The notes beneath the pieces are model-generated. The model did no database searches, had not been told where the DNA came from, and worked only from the letters and a program-made list of their open reading frames with translations. Both the position numbers and the translations under genes were made by a program. Shown one piece after another: positions 1 through 9,272 of a DNA stretch of 64,000 nt; the first letter of the stretch is position 1; each line of letters opens with the position of its first letter. The DNA comes from ANME-2 cluster archaeon (GTDB taxonomy: Archaea; Halobacteriota; Methanosarcinia; Methanosarcinales; Methanocomedenaceae): assembly GCA_019429385.1 (NCBI GenBank), contig JAHYIS010000001.1, positions 1 to 64,000 of the forward strand, written 5' to 3'.

Positions 1-3000
1 CAAGAGCTAGGCCATAGAGAGCATTGCTCTTCACCCGATAAATTGTTCCATCCGGAAGATGCCGCACCAGAAGCAGATTTCCTTGAATGTTAGTACCTTT
101 CTTATTGTACTTCATGGTGTATCCAAAGTTCGTTTTCTCACCAGTCTCAGGCCACAGGAAATGACCTCCACCAGTTGTGAAACCTAAGCTTGGATCGTAG
201 ATCACTAGCACGTCTTCGCCCGAACCAGTGTAGTAGCCTCCGTCTACAGTGACCTGCACGGAGTATGTATTGACCTCTACTTCATCGAATTCACAGGTAA
301 TTATTTTGGTAGCATCGTATTCTGTTCCGTCCACATTCCCTGTGCATGTTGATATTGGACTTACACTTGGGCCAGGGCCAACTGGCACAAGACTCATTGA
401 GACTTCTGAGAAGCTGATATCACCTGGGAGTGGAGTCTGAAGAACATCTAAAATGTTATCTGGCAGGGCTTCGGTTACATCTACTTTTAGAGAGAAAGCC
501 CCGGAAATCCCTCCCGGAGAAGCAACTTGAATTGCAACTGAATTTTCACTATTCAAGGCACATGCAGCGTCTTCAGGCTCAACAATGATAGTAGTATATT
601 CTTCACTATTGTCCACTTCATCTGTTACTATGAACGTGAGTTCATAGTTGCCAGCATCGACCTGTGCCTGTCCCTCCAGTATCCAGGTACATGTCACAGA
701 AGCACCATCAATTTCACAACTCTCTGGGTTTTGACTCAGATCAGCAGGAAGGTTTGGTTGTGAAGATCCTCCATCCTTTGTCCAACTCGTTGAAAGTGAA
801 AGGGACGATGAGTCAATGTCAGTTACTGAAACCGTGATGGGAGTTATTCCATCGCTATACTGCACGGTTTGCGAATCTATATCAACGGAGATAACTGGCG
901 GATCATTTACCGGATTAATATCGATGGTTACCAAAGCAGAATCGCATTCTCCATCTATATCGCAGATCTCATAGGTGAAGCTGTCAATACCGAAATAATT
1001 CTCGTTTGGATTATAGGCAATAGTGCCATCACCATTATTCACTAAAGTACCCTGTGAAGGATCGGAAATAACTGTAGTGGTGGAAGGATCGAGATTACCA
1101 TCCACATCATTGTCATTATCTGCCACGTCGATTGTGATCCCTGTATCCTCATCAGTATTAGAAGTGTCATCTTCTGCAACTGGTGGTTGATTTGCTGATG
1201 GTATCCTGGTTAATCCAACATGCAGATCAAATACTGGCGGAGGTATGCTGACAACTATACTATCTGCAGGATAATATCCATCCGATTCAACATGCACACG
1301 ATAAGATCCTTCCAAAACGTCCCATTGATACATTCCATCCACACCTGTAATTTGTGGATTTGTATCAGGCTGCATTATTGCATTCGGGAGAACATTTGTC
1401 GGCACATTTACCCAGTCACCCGCACCATCAGACCATTGCAACCAAACCGTTGCACCAGCTATACGATCTCCTGTAATGATGTCATAGATATATCCTGCTG
1501 GATCGATGTAGATATTAAAGCTAACAGTTGATTGACTACAGCCATAAATTGTATAAGTTATTGTAGCTGTGCCATGTCTTGGATAAAATGGTGCTGCAGT
1601 GTATGTCCACTCGGTTGGACCTCCTGTCATGCTTCCTGTAATGTCAGAACCACCGTCATTTATGTGAATCCTTATATCTACACCAGTTGCAGTATCACAA
1701 CTGTTATATGAATACGTTATTGGATTTTGCCAGTAAACTGAAGGTGTAGTTCCACCGTTGTTAGGTTCAACACTTACATCAGGTGGAAGAGTTGAACCTG
1801 TTACTCTTGTCTGAGCATTTGCATCATTATCGTCGTACCTGACTTCAAGAGTCGAAGTATCTATTCTTGCATTGTTTTGAATAACAGTTTCAACAGCTGT
1901 ATTATCATCAATTCTAACTGTCACTGTCCTATAATCGTGACCAAGTGGGGCAACAGTTCCAATATTCCAAATAACTTTCCTAGTGATTGGATCATAGGTG
2001 CCTCCATTTGATGCTGAAATAAACTCTAACTCTTCTGGTAATGTGTCTTCAAGCACAACGTTTTGAGCTTGTGTATCACCGAAGTTATGATAGTACAAAT
2101 TATACGTCATTGAACTACCATGATCCTTACTTGCCGGAGCCTGTTTGGAGAGATACATGTTGGTACCTGCAAATTGCGGGTACTTAAACTGGATTGCAAG
2201 ACCAGGATTAATTACACGTTCGTTGTATGAATATTGTAGTCCCTGTCCATTAGCGCTTTCAATACCAACAGTAGCGGAGGCACCGTTATCCCAACTATTA
2301 ACTTCGAAATTAACATCTTGGTACTGGAATATTATATTATTGGTACCTTCATAGAGGATTGCTTCAAAAGTTATTCCAGATGGCGAACTAGAGTAATGAT
2401 AATTATCATTCCACTGAACAACAAATTTTCTATTTGGAGCTTCACCAATAGTCTGATAATAAATTGCATCTGCTCCTATCCAATCCCAGGTAACAATATC
2501 ATCCCAGAATGGTGCTATGAAGTTATGAGGACTACTGCTTCCGATAGGTTGATTCGTCCATTGACTTGTCCCGCCACTTGCAAGGGTTAAACCGTTATTG
2601 GTTATGCTGAGCTGACTGTAGTCAGTGCCATAATAATTAAAGAAGAAACCTACCGGGATGTTATTAACATAGCAGTCATCACAATTTGTAATTATCTTTG
2701 TACCTGTTGATGCTATATCTATCCAATCGTAATTGGGACCGCCAACTGAGTTACTGTCTTTGTAGATGTAGCCGAAGTGATCGGGACCACCTGTGCGACC
2801 ACCGATTCGAACTTCAAAGTCTGGACTGGTTTCAGCATTTCCTCCGGCACTGATCCAGGGTCCTGTCGCATCGTTTGAATCCCTTGCTCTCGCTTGCCAG
2901 TGGTACTGCCCGTCAGCCAGACCTGTACAGGTTGCAGAGGCTCGGCTTCCAGAAGCTACTGCAGGATCTGATATGCATGTAGGAGTGTCAGTGAAAGCTG

Positions 3001-4633
3001 TTCCAAGAGGTCTAACTTCTACCTCTAGTTGGACATCGTCATTATCAGGATCAGAAACCACACCATCAAATAAAACCGTGTTTTCATCTGTGATTCCACC
3101 AAGAGGTATTTCAGTTGCGCCCACGGAGTCCCACTGAATAAGAGAAGTAGGCTGATTAGGAGGATTATTAGTGACTATGAAGTCTGGATCACTTTCCAGA
3201 TTTTCACCTGCACTGACCCAGGGTCCTGTGGCACCATAAACATCTTTTACTCTTGCCTGCCAGTGGTATTGTCCTGTAGGTAAGTCCGAACATGTCACAT
3301 AGGCCGTGTTTACAGGAACTACTGCTGGACCTGAGATGCAACTGGGATTATTTTCGAAAGCTGTTCCAACAGCTTTTATTTCAACTTCCAACTGAAGATC
3401 AGGTTCAATTACACCAACGGTTGAACGAGAACCAATACCCAAACTGTCAACCGATGCCTTCAAAACAACATTTCTTTCGTTTGTTATTCCGCCAAATGGA
3501 ATTTCCGTTATACCATCAGAATTGAATTGTTCAAAGAACCATGGTTCTTCAGGAGAATAGCTAATAAAGTCCATTCCATGTCCTTTGAATACATTAGATA
3601 TTATTTCGCCATTAAGGGTTCCGTCATGTATGTTCTCGTTATCATCATCCACTAAAAGCATGTAGTAATGCATCTGTTCAAATGAAACTGGTTGTGAAAA
3701 AATCAAAGTTTCAAATATTAATCGATCAGTTATGTCATGACTCAATTCTTGGCGAATGTCCCAGAGGGTACTGGAAAGTATTTTTGAATTCTCATATTTA
3801 TCACCAGTATCATTCCAAAGTTCCATATCAAAGTGTTCTGATAAATCTCTTGATGTACCTCCCATTCGAGAATCGCCATCGTCATTAATCCCTTCATTCA
3901 TGCTTACGGCAAAATAATCTGCAATCGCCTCTCCTAATGCCGCTTCATTAGGATCACTAATGCGTAGGGTATCATGATAGATATTATTAATTACAGCATG
4001 GGTATATTCGTGAAATATTATATCACTCATCCTAGCATATTCACCAGCTTGAAGATGAATTGTTTGGCTACCAAATGTTACTCCACCTTGATATCCACTA
4101 CCTAAATTATCTAAAATACTTATTTCTACAGGTATCATCTCATATCCGAAAGAATTGAAATATTTATGTGCTACAGTTGCATGATAAAATACATTTATTG
4201 CATCTCCTGCGTCCCAATCTATATCATATGTAAATTCGCCACGTTGATCCCCATAATTATGGTCAATTTCAGGGCCAGCAACTACGTTAATATGCTCACC
4301 CATCAAGTTAGCGAATAAATACACTTCAGCTTCAGGATCTAAAAATGAATCATATCCACTTGTTTCAACCCAACCTGTATCATAATGACCTTGACTATTC
4401 GTTTGTACACGTTTCATTAAATCATTTTTACTCTCTAGATCCCAATCCATTATAGATACATACATATCACTGATAGGGCGCGATTCAGGAGTATCAGTTG
4501 GACTTTTAAGCCAAATATCGCCAGTTACATCTCCAGTTATTTTTATTTGTTCAGCCATTCCTATATCTACAGCTGTAATTATGAATATGACTGCAATCAT
4601 TGCCAGCATCCATTGTCTCATCCCACATTTCAT
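1..4633 (-). CDS. Large secreted multidomain zinc metalloprotease, C-terminal end outside the window
   Basis: An open frame on the minus strand runs from an ATG at 4633 past base 1, more than 1540 residues without a stop. The N-terminus has a hydrophobic signal/anchor (MLAMIAVIFIITAV). A zinc-protease motif HEYTH (3998-4012) is followed about 25 residues later by GEAIADYFA, the third-ligand Glu pattern of thermolysin-like gluzincins. Then come two copies of a fibronectin-like unit (both containing EIPxGGIT and GQYHWQAR), a beta-sandwich stretch (GFFFNYYGTDY), a DUF11-like domain (LEDTLPEELEFISASNGG), a carboxypeptidase-regulatory-like stretch and a cadherin-type Ig repeat (NQPPVAEDD). GGAGGTGA precedes the ATG, and the ATG overlaps the stop of the upstream short ORF. 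Likely an exported surface or extracellular protease; its substrate cannot be read from sequence. Confidence 0.85.
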   Translation of the reverse strand, partial: MKCGMRQWMLAMIAVIFIITAVDIGMAEQIKITGDVTGDIWLKSPTDTPESRPISDMYVSIMDWDLESKNDLMKRVQTNSQGHYDTGWVETSGYDSFLDPEAEVYLFANLMGEHINVVAGPEIDHNYGDQRGEFTYDIDWDAGDAINVFYHATVAHKYFNSFGYEMIPVEISILDNLGSGYQGGVTFGSQTIHLQAGEYARMSDIIFHEYTHAVINNIYHDTLRISDPNEAALGEAIADYFAVSMNEGINDDGDSRMGGTSRDLSEHFDMELWNDTGDKYENSKILSSTLWDIRQELSHDITDRLIFETLIFSQPVSFEQMHYYMLLVDDDNENIHDGTLNGEIISNVFKGHGMDFISYSPEEPWFFEQFNSDGITEIPFGGITNERNVVLKASVDSLGIGSRSTVGVIEPDLQLEVEIKAVGTAFENNPSCISGPAVVPVNTAYVTCSDLPTGQYHWQARVKDVYGATGPWVSAGENLESDPDFIVTNNPPNQPTSLIQWDSVGATEIPLGGITDENTVLFDGVVSDPDNDDVQLEVEVRPLGTAFTDTPTCISDPAVASGSRASATCTGLADGQYHWQARARDSNDATGPWISAGGNAETSPDFEVRIGGRTGGPDHFGYIYKDSNSVGGPNYDWIDIASTGTKIITNCDDCYVNNIPVGFFFNYYGTDYSQLSITNNGLTLASGGTSQWTNQPIGSSSPHNFIAPFWDDIVTWDWIGADAIYYQTIGEAPNRKFVVQWNDNYHYSSSPSGITFEAILYEGTNNIIFQYQDVNFEVNSWDNGASATVGIESANGQGLQYSYNERVINPGLAIQFKYPQFAGTNMYLSKQAPASKDHGSSMTYNLYYHNFGDTQAQNVVLEDTLPEELEFISASNGGTYDPITRKVIWNIGTVAPLGHDYRTVTVRIDDNTAVETVIQNNARIDTSTLEVRYDDNDANAQTRVTGSTLPPDVSVEPNNGGTTPSVYWQNPITYSYNSCDTATGVDIRIHINDGGSDITGSMTGGPTEWTYTAAPFYPRHGTATITYTIYGCSQSTVSFNIYIDPAGYIYDIITGDRIAGATVWLQWSDGAGDWVNVPTNVLPNAIMQPDTNPQITGVDGMYQWDVLEGSYRVHVESDGYYPADSIVVSIPPPVFDLHVGLTRIPSANQPPVAEDDTSNTDEDTGITIDVADNDNDVDGNLDPSTTTVISDPSQGTLVNNGDGTIAYNPNENYFGIDSFTYEICDIDGECDSALVTIDINPVNDPPVISVDIDSQTVQYSDGITPITVSVTDIDSSSLSLSTSWTKDGGSSQPNLPADLSQNPESCEIDGASVTCTWILEGQAQVDAGNYELTFIVTDEVDNSEEYTTIIVEPEDAACALNSENSVAIQVASPGGISGAFSLKVDVTEALPDNILDVLQTPLPGDISFSEVSMSLVPVGPGPSVSPISTCTGNVDGTEYDATKIITCEFDEVEVNTYSVQVTVDGGYYTGSGEDVLVIYDPSLGFTTGGGHFLWPETGEKTNFGYTMKYNKKGTNIQGNLLLVRHLPDGTIYRVKSNALYGLAL

Positions 4634-4842
4634 AAACTCACCTCCATCTGCTCACTCATAAAAACCGCGCCGCCATCCACACTCAGTACCGCCGCGCCCG
4701 CTGTTCTTGTACAACCACATTCCTGCAACATCAGCGGCAGAGGGCGAGTTATACTACCCCCTGTGTTTTTTGTAAAAATATCCATAATGCATTTACGCCT
4801 TGCGGGAATAACGTTTACGTTATAATTCTGTTTGCTTTTCAT
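4630..4842 (-). CDS. Short ORF translationally coupled to the secreted protease
   Basis: 70 codons, starting MKSKQ with GGAGG seven bases upstream. Its TGA overlaps the ATG of the protease (ATGA), so the two are probably translationally coupled. It resembles the short ORF at 6011-6229: both begin MK(S/N)KQ, have an IPA(R/K) stretch near residue 12, and carry the pattern GxCTxxAGAAxLxVDGxAV near the end. No known family is recognised. It could be a small protein in its own right, a leader peptide, or a degenerate N-terminal module. The paired conservation and the good ribosome binding site favour translation. Confidence 0.55.
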   Translation of the reverse strand: MKSKQNYNVNVIPARRKCIMDIFTKNTGGSITRPLPLMLQECGCTRTAGAAVLSVDGGAVFMSEQMEVSL

Positions 4843-4870
4843 TTATGTTTCCTCCTATTGGTTCTATTTC

Positions 4871-6007
4871 TCATGCCACATATTCCATAAATCCTTTCGA
4901 TGTGTACGAAACAGGTTTCCCATCTATGCATCCATTGACCACGTAGGTCCCGGTCATTTCCCATATTACCAGATATTTGTTAACTCCAATCCATATTGGA
5001 AGCGGGGTGACGTCTTCGGTACTAAAGCTAATAACCATGCTGTTCTCACCATCACTGGCAGTGAGGACTGTTACCCATGGGAATGAATTGTTCTGGAGTA
5101 TAGGTATTTGAGGTAGTATGGTCATATATTCGTGCTGGATCTGTATCTCCCCATCCTCGAATCCCGCAATTATCTTTTTATTCTTCCATATATTCAGGAC
5201 CGCCCCTCTTGATTTGTTATGTCCATTGTTGGTAACGTTCCCAAAGCAAAATGCATATTTACCCACATCATTTCCATCCAGGTGGTTCCTGCTCTCGCTC
5301 GCCTGTCCCCAGTCCCATCCGATATCGTCCTGCCACAGCCAGTAGCCCCAATTATGATCATGGTAACCTCTTGTGTTTTCCAGAGTGTATGTCTGTTCCA
5401 GCTCCGTTCCTTTCCTGATGGTAAGTGTACCATCTACCTTCATCTTAGGTGAGGCAACCAGCCAGTTGATCACCCGGTCCTGTCCATACTGTTCATAAGG
5501 TGCAACAAAAAGCGGGGCCGGCTCGGTAAATGGTTTGAACAGGGCATCAAAAACCGTCTGGCGATCAGCAGATTCGACATGTACATGGTATCCTTCATCT
5601 GTCAGCGTGACCGTACTGCTGTTGATTCGAAGATCGGGCATTTCATTTGAATATTCCGCCAGCAACATTGGGTAGGGATCTACGGTCATATTTGAACCAC
5701 CCGGTGTGGAATAGCTTAATACAACAACAGCTGTTCCGTTTAAAGGATTGTATAGATCATATATATTCCCGCATAATCTCAATGTAGTCATGAATGAAAG
5801 GTCCTGTTCTTCATCGATCACATTGAAGTAGTGCCATTCGTTATACATCATGATTCCCGGATCATCGGCCGCCGGCGGGTGGAAGGAATCGATCTCTGTC
5901 AGTTCATTGATCAAGCTGCCCTGTCCCTTTGCATAAACTGCATTCGAAGCCGCTGAGAACAGCAGCAATGCAGCAACGATTGTAATAATTATTGATCTTG
6001 TCCGCAT
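4871..6007 (-). CDS. Secreted AttH/CrtC-like lipocalin-fold protein
   Basis: 378 residues with a clear signal peptide (IIITIVAALLLFSAASNAVYA). The central motif YHDHNWGYW and an early WHYFN resemble the conserved motifs of the CrtC/AttH-like family (hydroxyneurosporene synthase and related lipocalin-like proteins). Archaeal members are usually exported and of unknown substrate. The start at 6007 lies three bases after the stop of the upstream short ORF (6011-6229), whose last codons supply the GAGGTG ribosome binding site. Binding or hydration of a hydrophobic ligand is the family expectation; the actual role is unknown. Confidence 0.7.
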   Translation of the reverse strand: MRTRSIIITIVAALLLFSAASNAVYAKGQGSLINELTEIDSFHPPAADDPGIMMYNEWHYFNVIDEEQDLSFMTTLRLCGNIYDLYNPLNGTAVVVLSYSTPGGSNMTVDPYPMLLAEYSNEMPDLRINSSTVTLTDEGYHVHVESADRQTVFDALFKPFTEPAPLFVAPYEQYGQDRVINWLVASPKMKVDGTLTIRKGTELEQTYTLENTRGYHDHNWGYWLWQDDIGWDWGQASESRNHLDGNDVGKYAFCFGNVTNNGHNKSRGAVLNIWKNKKIIAGFEDGEIQIQHEYMTILPQIPILQNNSFPWVTVLTASDGENSMVISFSTEDVTPLPIWIGVNKYLVIWEMTGTYVVNGCIDGKPVSYTSKGFMEYVA

Positions 6008-6010
6008 AAC

Positions 6011-6229
6011 CTACACCTCATCTGTTATTTTATTCAGTAAACACATTCTGTTAGTGATTGCCTTCTGTTGGACCGCACTGCCATCCACCCACAGCGCCGC
6101 TGCGCCCGCCGCTGCCGTACAAACGCCAGCCTTCAGCATCGACATCCAGCGGTGAATTATGCTATTCTCGCTTCTTTTTACATTTTTTGCAGGAATATAC
6201 TTGACATTACCACCCTGCTTATTTTTCAT
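6011..6229 (-). CDS. Short ORF coupled to the AttH-like secreted protein
   Basis: Starts MKNKQ at 6229 (an in-frame ATG at 6241 gives four more residues). It ends just before the AttH-like gene and resembles the 70-codon ORF at 4630-4842: MKxKQ start, IPA(K/R) near residue 12, and CTAAAGAAALWVDGSAV against CTRTAGAAVLSVDGGAV. At DNA level the stretch encoding this motif is also visibly alike. Function unknown. That the same short ORF precedes two unrelated secreted proteins suggests a role in their expression or export; this is inference. Confidence 0.5.
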   Translation of the reverse strand: MKNKQGGNVKYIPAKNVKRSENSIIHRWMSMLKAGVCTAAAGAAALWVDGSAVQQKAITNRMCLLNKITDEV

Positions 6230-6241
6230 CTTGCAATCCAC

Positions 6242-6745
6242 CCATGGAATTCCAATTATGAAATTGAGTAAATACCGAAATCACCCTGATGATTTTGTTC
6301 AAGATATTTTCTGGATATTTGGTTATTCATCAAAAATCATGACTTATTAATCTTTTGATGTTTCTTTAATATTTTTATACAAATATATTCATAATTTTAT
6401 ATACCCGCGATAAGCGACCAATAACAAAGGAAGGCACAATCACAAAAATATGCCCAAAGGTTCTCATGTTGGAAAAAAAAGCACTTGATTCAAGGAAAAT
6501 CTGTATCCACTTCAAATCTAAGGATAATTTGAAAATTATTAGACCGGATTAACAGGATCGACAAAATGAGTCACTTGCGATATTTCAGCAAATGCTAGAA
6601 GATGGTTTCTGGCTTGCCCCGAACACAGCAGTAGAGTTCGAAAAGACATTGTTCGAATTGTGAAAACTCGTAACGTTATTCCCCCAATTATCACAGGCGC
6701 CACAAAAGACAATATCAACAATATTGCATTCGAAATTGTTTCACA
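6242..6745. other. Intergenic region without a recognised gene
   Basis: About 500 bases between the short ORF and purB, AT-rich, with several A/T-rich promoter-like stretches around 6355-6410. The only long frame is a 60-codon one on the minus strand with no ribosome binding site and no recognisable family. The stretch near 6540-6600 is richer in GC and could be eroded coding DNA, but I cannot identify it. Confidence 0.5.
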
Positions 6746-8083
6746 TTAATCCTTTTTCCTCAACCGCCCCACCACAGCCTCAACCTGCTCCACTGCGGTC
6801 CCGATATACCCCTCCGGGTCCATAATCCCCTCGATCTCATCAGCACTGATATATTCAGTAACCTCAGGCTTTGACACCAGTACATCCTTCATATGTTTCC
6901 CTGATTCATGGGCCTCCATGGCACTGCTCCTCACTATCTCGTGGGCCTCCTGCCTGCCTACACCACGCTTGGCCAGCTCTATCATCACTGCCTCACCCAT
7001 GTTGAGCCCCTTCATAAGGTTGAGGTTCCGCCTGATGTTCTCCGGATAGAACCGCAGATTGGTAATAATCCCCTCTGCCAGTTTCAGGATATGGTCGGTG
7101 AGCACGCAGGTTTCCGGGAAAATGATGCGCTCGCTGGAACTGTTGGTCAGGTCCCGCTCATCCCACAGGGTGTTGTTCAACAACTCAGGTTCGACCATGG
7201 CCCGGACTATCCGTGCCAGTCCACACACCTGCTCGCTTTTGATGGGATTGCGCTTGTGAGGCATGGTGGACGACCCCACCTGCTTCTTGCCAAAACTCTC
7301 CTCAACCTCGGCTATCTCGCTGCGCTGCAATGTGCGCAGCTCCACGCATATCTTATCCAGCGTGGTAACAGTATTTGCCATCCACATCACGAACTCTGCA
7401 TGCCGGTCCCGCTGTATTATCTGGGTGGATACCTCAACGCTGCCCAGCCCCAGGTATTCCATGGTACGGCGCTGTATCTCGATACCATCCTTTCCGAAAG
7501 CAGCCTGGGTACCCACTGCCCCGGTCATCTGGCCCACGGTCGCGCGGGGTGTGAGTTCGTCCAGCCGTGTGAGGTGCCGGTCCATCTCGCTGGCCCATAC
7601 CGCAAACCTCAGGCCGTACGTTGTGGGTACACCGATCTGGCCGTGGGTCCGGCCCACGCAGACCGTATGTTTGTGCTCATCGGCCCGGTTGACCAGAGCA
7701 TCCCTGACCGCTATTGTTTTGCTGCGTAGCAGTTGTATACTGTCCCGTATCTGAAGGGCAAGCTGGGTATCAAGCATATCATTTGACGTGGCACCGAAAT
7801 GCACCCATTTTCCCTCATCATTGCATTGCTCTGACAATGCCAGCACCACAGCCATCATATCATGGTGGATCTCATCCTCGATCTCGTTCACCCTTTCCAG
7901 CTTTACATTTTCCTTCGCTGCCAAAATCTCCAGGGCCGCGTCTTTGGGGATCATACCCACATCGGCTTCGGCCTTTGCGAGGGCTGCCTCTGCCTGGAGC
8001 AATTTCCTCAGTTTAGACTCTTCACTCCATACCTGCTTCATCTCAGCAGTACCGTAGCGGAATTCAATCGGATGTATTGCCAT
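6746..8083 (-). CDS. purB: Adenylosuccinate lyase
   Basis: 445 residues. The fumarase/aspartase-superfamily signature SSTMPHKRNP lies at about residue 272, and the catalytic His region (HDMMA, GRTHGQ) is present. It catalyses two fumarate-releasing steps of purine synthesis: SAICAR to AICAR and adenylosuccinate to AMP. Length is normal. It stands alone between the secreted-protein cluster and a divergent beta-propeller gene; purL lies 1.2 kb away on the same strand. Confidence 0.96.
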   Translation of the reverse strand: MAIHPIEFRYGTAEMKQVWSEESKLRKLLQAEAALAKAEADVGMIPKDAALEILAAKENVKLERVNEIEDEIHHDMMAVVLALSEQCNDEGKWVHFGATSNDMLDTQLALQIRDSIQLLRSKTIAVRDALVNRADEHKHTVCVGRTHGQIGVPTTYGLRFAVWASEMDRHLTRLDELTPRATVGQMTGAVGTQAAFGKDGIEIQRRTMEYLGLGSVEVSTQIIQRDRHAEFVMWMANTVTTLDKICVELRTLQRSEIAEVEESFGKKQVGSSTMPHKRNPIKSEQVCGLARIVRAMVEPELLNNTLWDERDLTNSSSERIIFPETCVLTDHILKLAEGIITNLRFYPENIRRNLNLMKGLNMGEAVMIELAKRGVGRQEAHEIVRSSAMEAHESGKHMKDVLVSKPEVTEYISADEIEGIMDPEGYIGTAVEQVEAVVGRLRKKD

Positions 8084-8229
8084 ATCACTTCACCTGTGAC
8101 TGGATAATGGAGTTAATAAACTTAAATGCCACCAGTATGATTAGGTTTATAAGGTACTATATCCAATGTTACTGTAGGCTTTGAAAAATATTACGGATTT
8201 ACTGTTCATTACAATAAAGTTGGGAAACT

Positions 8230-9261
8230 ATGAGGTCAATCGAAAAAACAATTGTCTTATTTTTAATCCTGATAGTGTTTGCACAATCAGCGACCTGTGA
8301 AAATCCACCGACATCACCTGCCCAGTTAAAGCTTACGGACAATATTGCATATGAATACGATGCAGCATGGAGTCCTGATGATTCCTCCATTATTTACGGA
8401 ATGGATGGTATGTACGGCAGTGAGCTATGGATACTGAATACCGACACATTAGATAAGAGACTTTTATTGCAGAGCACTGACTGGGTGGGCGAGCCGGACT
8501 GGGGTGAAAACGGTATACTATACACTTCGCAGTATTCATTCAAGCGGGACAGGCATCTTGACATCTGGATATATGATATGAATGAAAATTGGTCCCGCCA
8601 GCTGAGCACCAACAAGACCGACCAGAAGAATCCCAGCTGGAATAATGACGGCACGAAAATACTCTATCTGGGTCGAGTGAACTATGATTACGAGATATGG
8701 ACCATGAACCCGGATACATCAAATAATTCCCGGCTGACCTTTTTCCAGACTATCGTGAAGACACCGGCATGGAGCCCTGATAATAAAAGAATAGCCTACT
8801 CATCCGATGGTGATATCTGGATCATGGATTCGGATGCCACAAATATAATTCAGCTGACCAATGACGAGTTTGAACAAAAGGACCCCACCTGGAGCCCTGA
8901 AGGGAACTGGATAGCATATGCAACTGATGAGCAGGGCGACTTTGATATCTGGGTGATGAGACCTGACGGGACTGATAAATCTATTCTCATCAATGAATCA
9001 AGGGACCAGACCGATCCTGACTGGAGCCATGATGGTAACAAGCTGTTATACACATCCTACCAGGACCTGAATAAGGACATCTGGGCTGCAGCCATATACA
9101 TTGAACCTAAACCCACACCGACACCTACACTGTTGCCAACCCAGATAATAGTGGATGTGGATACAAAGAAAAATCTGTCCACGATGACCATCGTTGCTGC
9201 AGTGATTGGGATCCTTGTAGTGCTGATCTTTATTCGTAAGATTATCAAAGGCAGGAACTAA
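8230..9261 (+). CDS. Exported TolB-like beta-propeller protein with C-terminal membrane anchor
   Basis: 343 residues. An N-terminal signal (IVLFLILIVFAQSATC) is followed by about six repeats of the PD40/WD40-like type (AAWSPDDSSIIYG, PAWSPDNKRIAY, PTWSPEGNWIAY, PDWSHDGNKLLY), then a Pro/Thr-rich linker and a single C-terminal transmembrane helix (IVAAVIGILVVLIFI) ending in basic residues. The topology is a propeller displayed outside the cell and anchored at the membrane, probably as a protein- or ligand-binding platform. It is divergent from purB and convergent with purL. Confidence 0.85.
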   Translation: MRSIEKTIVLFLILIVFAQSATCENPPTSPAQLKLTDNIAYEYDAAWSPDDSSIIYGMDGMYGSELWILNTDTLDKRLLLQSTDWVGEPDWGENGILYTSQYSFKRDRHLDIWIYDMNENWSRQLSTNKTDQKNPSWNNDGTKILYLGRVNYDYEIWTMNPDTSNNSRLTFFQTIVKTPAWSPDNKRIAYSSDGDIWIMDSDATNIIQLTNDEFEQKDPTWSPEGNWIAYATDEQGDFDIWVMRPDGTDKSILINESRDQTDPDWSHDGNKLLYTSYQDLNKDIWAAAIYIEPKPTPTPTLLPTQIIVDVDTKKNLSTMTIVAAVIGILVVLIFIRKIIKGRN

Positions 9262-9272
9262 AAAAAAGGAAT

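Noticed and set aside
6540-6745. Possible transposase remnant before purB
   Set aside because: The composition differs slightly from its surroundings but no motif or terminal repeat could be identified.
6908-7729. 273-codon open frame opposite purB
   Set aside because: It is the antisense of a highly conserved enzyme gene in GC-rich DNA; no ribosome binding site and no recognisable protein.
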